The notes beneath the pieces were generated by a model. The model saw nothing but the letters and a program-made list of their open reading frames with translations. It did no database searches and was not told where the DNA came from. This document shows, piece after piece, positions 20,413-29,454 of a stretch of DNA of 41,702 bases (position 1 is its first letter; every line of letters starts with the position of its first letter). The position numbers were made by a program, and so were the translations under genes. Source of the stretch: Chromera velia. Its lineage: Eukaryota; Sar; Chromeraceae. Location: NCBI GenBank assembly GCA_018398765.1, contig JAHBMJ010000468.1, positions 1-41,702 of the forward strand, in the 5' to 3' direction.

Positions 20413-21594
20413 TCTATCTACCTTGTTTTTTTCGTGGGGTGCGAGGAGTAGGGGAGCCTTTTTGAGAGCGAGCGTCTTGCAGGTCCGTCCCCATCCCCTT
20501 TCATAGACAGGAAGGAACAAAAGCAGCTGGAGATAGGGGGACTAGTGCGCGCAATTTCATTACGGTCGTGCCATCGGATAATTTCTCCTGTCCCAAAGGT
20601 CGAGAATCTTACCTGCTTGTAGTCTACATTCAGTCATTGTGTTTTATCGAGCAGCTGATGTTTATTCAACAGCTGAAATTGCATGTGAATGGGCACATGA
20701 AGTGCAATGAAATGCAGATACGCACATGTTCCTGTTGACCCCGTGACGGGAAGAGGGCGCAAGTGGAACGCCCGTCAGACAAGCGGGCTGGGGCCTCGGG
20801 AGGCCGACAAGATGCCTGTCGAGGTCAAATACAGACAGCTGCTGCACAGGTCAGTGGGAGGGAGGATTGCGCCATGGAGCGTGAGTGTCTCTTCTCCTAC
20901 AAATCCAGGGAGTCTATCGAAAATCTGAAAGGTGTCTGTGCCTTAATTTCTGTCGGCCTGGCTGCGTGCATGCCCTCCCTCCCGCCTGCCAACAGTTTGT
21001 TTGTCCCAGTCATCAGAGAAGAAAACAAAACGATTTGTCTCCTTGTGGGTCTCTGCACCTGTCTGCAGACTGGCCGACCAGACCTCAAAACTCCACCATC
21101 TTCGGATAGAAATTCCGAGGAACAGCCTGCGCCCCGCATCAGCAGCTCTAGGGGCCCCCAAGAAGTTCGCACGGAGCGGGGAGACGTCCACCTTCACAGG
21201 GGCCAGCAGCCGCCGTTCCCGTTCTCCGACCCTGCCTGTGGACTTTGAAGGATCCACTGCGGACCTGCAGTCACACGTCGCCCGCCCGTCTACGGCCATG
21301 GCTGCAGCGCGGAGACAGAGAGATCAGCAGGAGGAGAGGCGGCAGGAGAGGACGGATGCGGCTCTGCGGCCTTTCCTCAAGCACACGAACCGTCTTGCGT
21401 ATGCGTATGAGGTCAATGCGAACGTGCAGGCCTGGTGTTCCCCTGAGTTGAGCCGGGTCCCCAGTCGCAGAGGCACCACGGCTGCTCTCGGAAAGTCAAT
21501 GTCTGCGGTGAACGTTTTAGGTGGCGCTGTTGTACCTTCTGTTGGTGGACAAAAAGCGGTGTCACACATGCCGACCACCAAAGTGCGTGTATAA
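13707..21594 (+). CDS. Large 15-exon protein of unknown function with RRxS array, 1159 aa
   Basis: Exons: 13707-14038, 14102-14195, 14585-14751, 15115-15162, 15507-15576, 15816-15901, 16056-16157, 16788-16900, 17151-17395, 17797-17931, 18318-18432, 18717-18826, 19142-20346, 20718-20849, 21069-21594 (TAA). Phases agree at all 14 junctions, strong support for one gene. I do not recognise the family. The N-terminal third is globular (YPSNFEYFFVDNFVDIIMPD in exon 8). Exons 10-12 are Arg/Lys-rich helices with IQ-like character (RIVLFVVRYRQKQALREAL; KRKAKKARARAAKGKKS), possibly calmodulin- or nucleic-acid-binding. Exon 13 (residues about 540-941) is mostly disordered, acidic to Ser-rich, and holds nine RRxS motifs. 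The C-terminus is basic and Arg/Gln-rich. No signal peptide; exon 11 has the only hydrophobic stretch and it is too charged for a membrane span. The exon 1 donor is uncertain because GTCA repeats offer several sites. Confidence 0.8.
14759..14802. repeat. (TC)n(TG)n microsatellite in intron 3
   Basis: Begins within 10 bp of the exon 3 donor of the 15-exon gene; pyrimidine/TG strand is the sense strand. Confidence 0.9.
18273..18304. repeat. (TC)n microsatellite just upstream of exon 11
   Basis: About 15 TC units end 14 bp before the acceptor of exon 11, so the microsatellite doubles as the polypyrimidine tract. Confidence 0.9.
20379..20417. repeat. (TC)n microsatellite in intron 13
   Basis: Lies about 30 bp after the exon 13 donor of the 15-exon gene, again with TC on the sense strand. 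Confidence 0.9.
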
Positions 21595-21768
21595 CAATAC
21601 GGGTTCAAGCAAGTTATTCTTCTATTCTTTAATAAGAGAGTTTAATGCATAGTTCATACCACGAATATCACCACGGACACTACTAGGTTCTCGATACTTA
21701 GCATGTTGAAAATCTATCATTCATGACTAACAGTCATTCATGTTTGTCATTTTTTAATGTTTAGTTAG

Positions 21769-22467
21769 GTGACGAACCAGCCTCGTCAGGAGCGTACTCC
21801 TGACGCCACCCTCCGCCGTGCATTTGGATTGCGCACGATTGAGAGCACCATCCGACTTGCCAGACTCCGGTGGCTGGGGCATGTTGGGAGAATGGGGGGA
21901 GAGCGTCTTCCCCGTCAGTTGTTGTTTGGGCATCTCCAAGGAGAGCGCCCCCTTGGTCGACCCCTCCTTCGTTGGAGCGACTGTGTCCTCTCTGATTTCC
22001 GCCTTCTGGAAATCAATGAGGCCGAGTGGCAGACACTTGCCTCTCATAGAGGCAGGTGGAGGGCGTTAATTCAAGATGGGGTGAAAAAGGTAGAGGAGAG
22101 AGCAGCGGAGGAAAAGGAAAAGAAAAGGGAAGTGAGAAAGGGGCAGAGAGATGGAGATGCGAAGTGTGAGGCATGTGGACGAACGTTTTCCACCCCCCGG
22201 GGGCTTCGCATTCACACAAGCAAAGCACATAAGGACCTTGCCCCCAGACAGCCAGAGCAGCCGAAGAAGGCAGTCAAAGAAAAGAAGGGAAGCTGGGTTC
22301 AGGGCTGTCAGGTGAAGGAAATTCTTAGGAAGTACAAGCAGGGAAGAGGATGGCGTTATGAGGTGGCATGGCATGGCTGGCAGTCAACATCACATGAAGC
22401 AGCCTCGCTCATGCGCAAGCACGCCCTGCCAGAAGTGGAAGAGTTTGAGAAAAAATGCAGCTGTTAA
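21769..22467 (+). pseudogene. LINE ORF2 C-terminal fragment: RT tail, C2H2 finger, chromodomain-like end
   Basis: This 232-residue open frame has no ATG at its left end (first codon GTG), as expected for a truncated insertion. Residues 1-100 are the RT tail. A Lys/Glu-rich coil follows. Residues about 132-155 form a C2H2 zinc finger (C-x2-C-x12-H-x4-H, KCEACGRTFSTPRGL then HTSKAH), as seen at this place in other LINEs. Residues about 178-230 have chromodomain spacing: VKEILRKYKQGRGWRYEVAW then HGWQS, then HALPEVEEFEKK, matching the Y-x-V-x-W-x-G-[YW] and E-L-x-E-F/Y-E phrases. The usual TWEP is replaced by SHEA. The frame is uninterrupted to the TAA at 22465, so the insertion may be young. 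Confidence 0.75.
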
Positions 22468-22570
22468 GCTATTTGCTAAAGGTTGTGAAATAAGGGTCCA
22501 TCATTTAATAATCTGCCTTGCGTGTTGTGACTTGCCGAACGCTAGACGCCTATTATGGGCCGATAGCGAT
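21769..22570 (+). mobile_element. 5'-truncated LINE-type (non-LTR) retrotransposon, 3' end
   Basis: Only the C-terminal part of the RT polyprotein remains. The phrase RLRWLGHVGRM followed by RPLGRPLLRWSD is the widespread end-of-RT motif of LINE clades. The left junction lies close to 21766 (in-frame TAG directly before the open frame). The right end is probably near the ATGATGATGATGA tract (about 22571-22588), which may be a tail. No target-site duplication could be picked out by eye. Confidence 0.8.
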
Positions 22571-22669
22571 GGCGTATGATGATGATGAATGTTTAGTCCA
22601 GTATTTAATATATAATATTGTATACAGATTCTCTTTTAAAAAGTTTGATGGTTTACAAAAAAACAAAAA

Positions 22670-23465
22670 TAGCAGGAAAAAGCGGAAGCTGCGCAACCTC
22701 CAAACAAATTAGGCTAAATCCGCCCCTCATATATGGGCCGGGACGCAGTATGCATAATAAAACCCTCAACCATCTTCAATGCTAAGTCTGAGCTTGGTTT
22801 TAAATAGCTGACTTATGGACAGCAATTTGCTAGTGTAGTGTTCTATCTCCCAGTGCCGCCGTCTTGCCGCCACTGTCCAATCCTTGCATGCATGCCGCCT
22901 TTGCTTTGCATGAATCACCATGATAATAAAGTTAATCGCCCGTCGCTATGTTCTGTCTGTGAAGTCATAAGTTGCGCATTAAAAGTGATGAATAAGCTTG
23001 CTCCTAGAATCGACCAACAGGAAAAAGCGGAACCTTCGGACAAACTAGGCTAGATCCGCCCCTCATATGTGGGGACGCGGCATGCATAACAAAACGTTCG
23101 ATCACATCATGTTACTTAGCCCCCCCCCTTACAAGAAGAAAACAACTACAAGAGGGGGGGGGGGCGTAGCCTCCCAGCCCAGGCCCCCCCTCCCTCGGTC
23201 AACTTTAAACAGCATAGTTTTTACACAATCAGACAATTAAACTACCCTAGATTCACCCTTTATATCCCTTTATATATGGGAACGACCCTCCATATATGAC
23301 ATGTATAACAAAACCTCTAATCATCATTCTCCTGCCTTTAGAGAAACTAAGTTAGATCCACCCCTCATATATTGAGATGCGGCATGCATAACAAAACCTT
23401 TTTTTAAAAAATATTTCAAATTAATTATAGCTTGCTTTCGATCATCATTCTCCTGCCTGGGCCTA
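22670..23465. repeat. Four diverged copies of a ~70-100 bp dispersed repeat
   Basis: Copies at about 22670-22775, 23017-23110, 23231-23340 and 23341-23465. Shared words in order: AGGAAAAAGCGGAA (first two copies), AGGCTAGATCCGCCCCTCAT, a TATAT/TATGTGGG core, ACGCGGCATGCATAACAAAA, and in the last two ATCATCATTCTCCTGCCT. All are in the same orientation. No terminal inverted repeats or coding frame; a non-autonomous element or a minisatellite in decay are both possible. Confidence 0.8.
23120..23164. repeat. C-run / G-run inverted pair
   Basis: Nine C (23120-23128) and eleven G (23154-23164) are separated by 25 purine-rich bases and could pair as a hairpin or be part of a G-quadruplex-prone tract. 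Confidence 0.7.
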
Positions 23466-25097
23466 CACACATAACTGGAAAGCGTAGCGGGGGGTATACT
23501 TATACAAAACAACTCAACGTGGATAAGTGTTACGTGGAAGAGTAAAGTTAGGTAAAGTTACGTAATACACTCAACTTTTGTAGGTGAGTGCCCAAAAATA
23601 TTACTAGAAAGATGTGTCCAAAAGAATTTTAAAGAAAGGATTCAGATATTTAAAGAGAAATAATAATGCAAGCGCTAGTGCAAGCGTTATGTAAAAAACC
23701 ACTTTCATAGAATTACGGGCCTTTTTTATTGTTGAGCTGCCCTTTCAGCCTGAGTTTCAAGATCGCTGGGCGCAAGAAGACACATTGCATTGCATGTATA
23801 TGCATGTATATAGGAAAACCAAAGGAGGAGATTAAAGGTGGTGTGAAACCTTGATAATCTCCTTCTCCCTCGGTAAAGGCTACCCAGGGGGGCCTCTGTG
23901 AAGAGAAAAAAACCTTTATCAAAGAAAGACCTGACCCATCTGCTAGCCCATCTACGCCCATCTACCCCCTTTCTGCTCAACTTCTTTCTCCACCCAAAAG
24001 CCCCTAAGCTTATTTCCTTCTCCTCTAATTCTCTTTTCTTTTTTTTTTTTGTTTCTTTTCAATTACTCAATCGATTTCGGTATAGTATTACCCAGAAAAG
24101 GCCATTCATTTTATGCCTTCCAAGTCCGAACACCCAGAGAACGCTGCCACTTCCCTTCCGAGAAGGTACTCGGGCTGGAAGCGAGCTCTGGTGCCCCTTC
24201 TGCTCACTCCTGCTGTGAGTACTTAGTAACATTCACGTCCCCCCTGGTATACCCCCCCCCCCTCCTAAGTTTATACAGCATAGTAAAAACACGTCTGTTC
24301 ATCGATTACTTTTAATGTGTGGCTCATTACTTGTGCCTTATTGTATCCCTAACTGCAGGATAGGAGAACTAGATAGAACCAGATCAATGAAGAGAAGAAA
24401 GGTAGGAGAATTGTTTCTGGTTATTTCTAGTCCAGAAAGCAAAGCTGAGAGGGCACTTAACAAAAAATCTATCCCCCCAAACCTACGGACACCCGACGTT
24501 GACATGAAGATCTGACGCACGCCAAGCTAGTCCCCGGAAAGACGTACAATTATTAATAATTGAAACAGCAGAAGGGGCACTTACCAAATTTCAGTGATAG
24601 GCATGCCATATAAGCAAGAAGAATTAATTTCGCTTTCCGGGCCATTCGCACGGAGTGCGTCAGATAAATCTTAATTGCAAAGTGCATGCCCCCCGCGCTT
24701 CGCTTTCCACGATCGGCCGTGCATCGCGACCGTCTACGCCCTCTACGCCGTCTCCGTTTGCTTTAAATTTATGAGGGACCGCGAGTGTGCATGCAGGCCA
24801 TGGGGACACAAAAAATTCCCGTATCCGATGCCACCGATGGTGTCGGATAAGGAGGGGGGGGGGTCACCAGCTCTGGATCATATCCGCATCTGCATGTCCC
24901 CACTTCTGCTGGGGCACTCCACCTAGGACTCCAGTCCTTCTTTGCTTCCTCTGCTGCGCTGCTTCATTTTGAAACGGCAACTCAAACGGCCGAGAGTCAT
25001 AGATCAGTCGTAATCGCGTGCGCAGCTGAAGCGACTTCAGGAGACGTCACTGGAATGCATTGATTGGTTCCTGAAGGTGCAGGACTGTAGGTCAAGC

Positions 25098-28052
25098 ATG
25101 ACTTCTCTCAGTCTATGCAGCGAGCGCCGCTCACAAGCATTTCCTGCGGTGAGTCGGAAGCTTCTTTTTGGTTTGCTTTCCATTGCTCTGGCTCCGTCAG
25201 CGGCAGCCTCAATGAGAGATTGTAGAGCCTCAGGGTCTGTCCCCTCCAGCTTTCTGGTGTCCACTTCCTTTGCACCTGTGAGCCTGAAACCCCCGTTCTC
25301 GCGTTGGGGATTGAATCGAAAGAGGCATGCCTGTTCCTTCACAAGAGAGGAGTGCACTGTTGTTGTATTGGACGGAACGAGTTTGCCGTCTCGTTCCGCG
25401 AATGAGAAAGGGGGAGAAAGTACAGAGCGACCCGTCTCCTCCAAGCCCAGAGGCAGGGTCGAGGCGCCTGGTGTCAAAGGGGGCGCTGGGTCTGACTCGG
25501 TTGGGAAAGGAAGAAGGAGGCAGGTTTCAGGGCAAGCTTCAGAATATGTTGGGAAGAACAGACGTCCAGTGGTCAAGGAGGTGCAAAGAAGGCATGATTT
25601 TACAACAAGGGGGAAAGTGGAAGACATTCAGGTGATCTCGAATGCTCAGAAGAGCAAGGGGCGAAGGTCATCAGGGGTTGGGAGTGGAATGAAGAGTAGC
25701 AGGAAAGGGGCAAAAGGTGTCGAAAGGCGGCGAGGGATGAGCGCAGACGATCGAATTCTCCGCTGGTACACAAGGCGAATCACAGAGACAGGCCGCCATG
25801 GAAAATGGAAAGACGCCTTGTCACTTTTTGAAGAGCTGAAGAGCAAAGGATTGAGGCCGGACGTCTTTGTGGTCAGCGCACTGTTGAGTTGTTTGCGCAA
25901 CGCGTCTGGGGGCAGTAGGTGGAAGGAGGCCCTTGAAGTGTTTAAAGACATGATGCGTGCAGGAGTCGAGCCTAATACAGTAACTTTCAGTGCGTTGATC
26001 AGTGCGATGGAGAAGGCTCCGGGGGGGAGCCAGTGGGAGAGGGCACTTGAGGTGTTTGGGGAGATGGAGCGTAGAGGAGTCGAGCCTGATACAGTTAGTT
26101 TTAGCGCGTTGATCAGTGCGATGGAGAAGGCTCCGGAAGGAAGCCAGTGGGAGAGAGCACTTGAGGTGTTTGGGGAGATGAAGAGTAGAGGAGTCGAGCC
26201 TACTACGGTTACTTTCAGCGCGTTGATCAGTGCGATGGAGAAGGCTCCAGGGGGGAGCCAGTGGGAGAGAGCACTTGAGGTGTTTGGGGAGATGGAGCGT
26301 AGAGGAGTCGAGCCTGATATAGTAACTTTCAGCGCGTTGATCAGCGCGATGCAGAAGGCTCCGGGGGGGAGCCAGTGGGAGAAAGCACTTGAGGTGTTTG
26401 GGGAGATGGAGCGTAGAGGAATCAAGCCTAATACGCGTACTTTCAACGCGTTGATCACTGCGATGGAGAAGGCTCCGGAAGGAAGCCAGTGGAAGAGGGC
26501 ACTTGAGGTGTTTGGGGAGATGGAGCGTAGAGAGGTCGAGCCTAATATAGTAACTTTCAGCGCGTTGATCAGCGCGATGGGGAAGGCTCCGGGGGGGAGC
26601 CAGTGGGAGAAAGCACTTGAGGTGTTTGGGGAGATGGAGCGTAGAGGAATCGAGCCTAATACGCGTACTTTCAACGCGTTGATCACTGCGATGGAGAAGG
26701 CTCCGGAAGGAAGCCAGTGGAAGAGGGCACTTGAGTATTTTGGGGAGATGGAGCGTAGAGGAGTCGAGCCTGATATAGTAACTTTCAGCGCGTTGATCAG
26801 TGCGATGGAGAAGGCTCCGGGGGGGAGCCAGTGGAAGAGGGCACTTGTAGTGTTTGGGGAGATGGAGCGTAGAGAAGTCGAGCCTGATACAGTTAGTTTT
26901 AGCGCATTGATCAGTGCGATGGAGAAGGCTCCGGGGGGGAGCCAGTGGGAGAGGGCACTTGAGGTGTTTGGGGAGATGGAGCGTAGAGGAGTCGAGCCTG
27001 ATACGGTTACTTTCAACGCGTTGATCAGTGCGATGGAGAAGGCTCCGGGGGGGAGCCAGTGGGAGATCGCACTTGAGGTGTTTGGGGAGATGGAGCGTAG
27101 AGGAGTCGAGCCTAGTACGCGTACTTTCAACGCGTTGATCAGTACGATGGAGAAGGCTCCGGGGGGGAGCCAGTGGGAGATCGCACTTGAGGTGTTTGGG
27201 GAGATGAAGAGTAGAGGAGTCGAGCCTACTACGGTTACTTTCAGCGCGTTGATCAGTGCGATGGAGAAGGCTCCGGGGGGGAGTCAGTGGGAGAGAGCAC
27301 TTGAGGTGTTTGGGGAGATGGAGCGTAGAAGAGTCGAGCCTAATACAGTAACTTTCAGCGCGTTGATTAGTGCGATGGAGAAGGCTCCGGGGGGGAGCCA
27401 GTGGAAGAGGGCACTTGAGTATTTTGGGGAGATGGAGCGTAGAGGAGTCGAGCCTGATATAGTAACTTTCAGCGCGTTGATCAGTGCGATGGAGAAAGCT
27501 CCGGGGGGGAGCCAGTGGGAGATCGCACTTGAGGTGTTTGAGGAGATGAAGCGTAGAGGAGTCGAGCCTGATGAGCGTACTTTCAACGCGTTGATCAGTG
27601 CGATGGAGAAAGCTCCGGGGGGAAGCCAGTGGGAGAGAGCACTTGAGGTGTTTGGGGAGATGGAGCGTAGAGGAGTCGAGCCTGATACAATAACTTTCAG
27701 CGCGTTGATCAGTGCGATGGAGAAGGCTCCGGGGGGGAGCCAGTGGGAGATCGCACTTGAGGTGTTTGGGGAGATGAAGCGTAGAGGAGTCGAGCCTGAT
27801 ACGCGTACTTTCAACGCGTTGATCAGTACGATGGAGAAGGCTCCGGGGGGGAGCCAGTGGGAGATCGCACTTGAGGTGTTTGGGGAGATGGAGCGTAGAG
27901 GAGTCGAGCCTAGTACGCGTACTTTCTACGCGTTGATCAGTGCGATGGAGAAGGCTCTCGGGGGGAGCCAGTGGGAGAGAGCACTTGAGGTGTTTGAGGA
28001 GGTGGAGCGTAGAAGAGTCGAGCCTACTAAGGAAATCTCCTCGTCTTGGTAA
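25098..28052 (+). CDS. Pentatricopeptide-repeat (PPR) protein with 19 perfect-length 38-aa repeats, 984 aa
   Basis: Residues 256-977 are 19 tandem PPR motifs of exactly 38 residues (114 bp each), consensus TVTFSALISAMEKAPGGSQW then ERALEVFGEMERRGVEPD; a more canonical 35-residue motif (ending KSKGLRPD) precedes them. PPR proteins bind single-stranded RNA base by base, mostly in organelles. The extra three residues (GGS) widen the inter-helix turn. The N-terminus has a hydrophobic core (RKLLFGLLSIALAPSAAAS, about residues 20-38) followed by a Ser/Arg-rich stretch, which fits a signal-plus-transit leader for a complex plastid or a mitochondrial leader; this is inference. Residues about 100-210 are basic and low-complexity. 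The start is the ATG at 25098; the frame runs 21 nt further 5' without another ATG. It ends KEISSSW then TAA. No introns. Confidence 0.9.
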   Translation: MTSLSLCSERRSQAFPAVSRKLLFGLLSIALAPSAAASMRDCRASGSVPSSFLVSTSFAPVSLKPPFSRWGLNRKRHACSFTREECTVVVLDGTSLPSRSANEKGGESTERPVSSKPRGRVEAPGVKGGAGSDSVGKGRRRQVSGQASEYVGKNRRPVVKEVQRRHDFTTRGKVEDIQVISNAQKSKGRRSSGVGSGMKSSRKGAKGVERRRGMSADDRILRWYTRRITETGRHGKWKDALSLFEELKSKGLRPDVFVVSALLSCLRNASGGSRWKEALEVFKDMMRAGVEPNTVTFSALISAMEKAPGGSQWERALEVFGEMERRGVEPDTVSFSALISAMEKAPEGSQWERALEVFGEMKSRGVEPTTVTFSALISAMEKAPGGSQWERALEVFGEMERRGVEPDIVTFSALISAMQKAPGGSQWEKALEVFGEMERRGIKPNTRTFNALITAMEKAPEGSQWKRALEVFGEMERREVEPNIVTFSALISAMGKAPGGSQWEKALEVFGEMERRGIEPNTRTFNALITAMEKAPEGSQWKRALEYFGEMERRGVEPDIVTFSALISAMEKAPGGSQWKRALVVFGEMERREVEPDTVSFSALISAMEKAPGGSQWERALEVFGEMERRGVEPDTVTFNALISAMEKAPGGSQWEIALEVFGEMERRGVEPSTRTFNALISTMEKAPGGSQWEIALEVFGEMKSRGVEPTTVTFSALISAMEKAPGGSQWERALEVFGEMERRRVEPNTVTFSALISAMEKAPGGSQWKRALEYFGEMERRGVEPDIVTFSALISAMEKAPGGSQWEIALEVFEEMKRRGVEPDERTFNALISAMEKAPGGSQWERALEVFGEMERRGVEPDTITFSALISAMEKAPGGSQWEIALEVFGEMKRRGVEPDTRTFNALISTMEKAPGGSQWEIALEVFGEMERRGVEPSTRTFYALISAMEKALGGSQWERALEVFEEVERRRVEPTKEISSSW
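25863..28028 (+). repeat. 19 x 114-bp coding tandem repeat (PPR array)
   Basis: Repeat k starts at 25863 + 114(k-1), with no indels. Neighbouring and non-neighbouring units are nearly identical at the DNA level apart from codons for repeat residues 2, 5, 21-22, 31-34 and 38. Units 5-6 and 7-8 are a duplicated pair, and unit 3-4 resembles 12-13. The opposite strand stays open for long distances only because of this periodicity. Confidence 0.97.
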
Positions 28053-28299
28053 TCTAGTGGCAGCCTGCCAATCTCCGCATCACAAGGCATGGATGTATTG
28101 ACAAGTTTTTGTTTCAATAAATCGCGGGTGAGGGTCGTTCTCTCTCTCTGTGAGGGAAGGAGGAGAGTCTCTGTCTGCAGGGAGGGAGGGATGAGTCCTC
28201 TTCTGCAGGCGTTCGGTTTCGGGTGTCGTGAGGCAGTGAAGGCGCTCTTGGCGGCGGTGAAGGCAGTTGACAGGGTGGGTGTGCGTCTCTCTGTCTCTG

Positions 28300-28302
28300 T
28301 AT

Positions 28303-28353
<51 letters not shown>

Positions 28354-28400
28354 ACCCCCCTCCCTCTCTCTCTCTCGCCCCCCCCCCTCCCCTCTCTCTC
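28300..28400. repeat. (TC)n microsatellite with C runs
   Basis: In the intron after the first ankyrin exon, TC on the sense strand, interrupted by CCCCCC blocks. Confidence 0.9.
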
Positions 28401-29376
28401 TGTTTCTGTCGCCCTTTTCGGTTGAAAATAAGTGAATGCAGAATTTTCTACTTTGCGGTCACGCTCCTTTTGATGTCTCTCTGATGTTTTGGTGCGGGCT
28501 TTTGCAGTACGGGTGGTCAACCCTTCACTTTGCTGGTGTCCGAAAAGAACCCTGCTCCGAGACAGTACACATGCTGGTGGAGGCGGAGGTGGAGGTGAAT
28601 GCTCTAAATGAGGTGAGGCAGTTATCGATTAGAGGAATGCCCTCTGCCTTGTTGCATGCATGTCTCTGCGTCTTGAATGAAGTTTTGACTTTTGTTCTCA
28701 CAAGAAGTCCAATGGAACTGCTTCGATGGATGTCTCTCATCTTCTATAACTGTTTTTCTTTCGGACTGCTGCAGGGATTCATGTCAACTTCTGCTTCCTC
28801 GAGAGACGCATTCATGCAGGCAGGCGTCTTCTTGCTGATTCATTTCCTTCCGGTTTTTGTTTACTTGTTTTTTCTCGAGGCTCTCTCTCCGCAGGAATTG
28901 AGGGAGAAGCGCAGGCCCTCCACCATGCACACGTGTGCTTGGGGACACCCTCTGACTCTGCACGGAGGCGCTCTTGGAGGCGGGGGCGGACGTGAAGGCA
29001 GTCGACATGCAATCATTGTGAGTTCGTATCTATCTTCCTTCCTTCCTTCCTCCTTGCTTTAGGGTCGAACGAAAGATTTAATACAGCTGTCCCTGCTCTG
29101 AGGTCTGACGTTTTCTGACGTCTTTCTGACGTTCTCTTGTGACGTTTTGCAGCATGGTCGGTCTGCGGTTCACTTTGCGGCGCAACGAGAAGAAGCATGT
29201 CCCCAGGTGATGCAGATGCTGGTCGAAATAGGAGCTGATGTAAAGGCTCCAGATAAGGTGGGTGGGTCGGTCAGGAGAGATCCCATAGCTCTCAGGTATA
29301 GTTCCTCTCTTCGAACGCCTTCATTGTCACATGCAGTGGGTTCGTCAGGCTGTTTTCGTGGGTATGTGCAGTGCGC

Positions 29377-29454
29377 TCGTTTTTTCCTGCTGTAGGTGGA
29401 GACTGTCACAAAAGCTTGTTTTTTCCTGCTGTAGGTGGAGACTGTCACAAAAGC
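29377..29454. repeat. 39-bp tandem duplication containing an acceptor-like TTTTTTCCTGCTGTAG
   Basis: Two nearly identical copies (shared word CCTGCTGTAGGTGGAGACTG starting at 29386 and 29425). Each has a T-rich tract, CTGCTGTAG and the following 19 nt, inside an intron of the ankyrin exon series. Confidence 0.9.

Larger units (their letters stand above)
22589..25097. other. Gene-free, AT-rich interval with dispersed repeats
   Basis: No exon with coding character and matching splice sites was found in 2.5 kb. It holds the four-copy repeat (22670-23465), a C-run/G-run inverted pair, T-rich stretches around 24030-24055, and several short G/C homopolymers. From about 24660 the composition rises toward the promoter side of the PPR gene. 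Confidence 0.6.

Noticed and set aside
25646-27814. Long minus-strand open frames (494 and 176 residues) across the PPR array
   Set aside because: They repeat with the same 114-bp period and exist only because the sense repeat happens to lack antisense stops; the sense strand has the PPR motif.
28089-28484. 131-residue plus-strand frame as a whole protein
   Set aside because: Its second half is translated TC microsatellite; only 28181-28274 has ankyrin character and splice sites.
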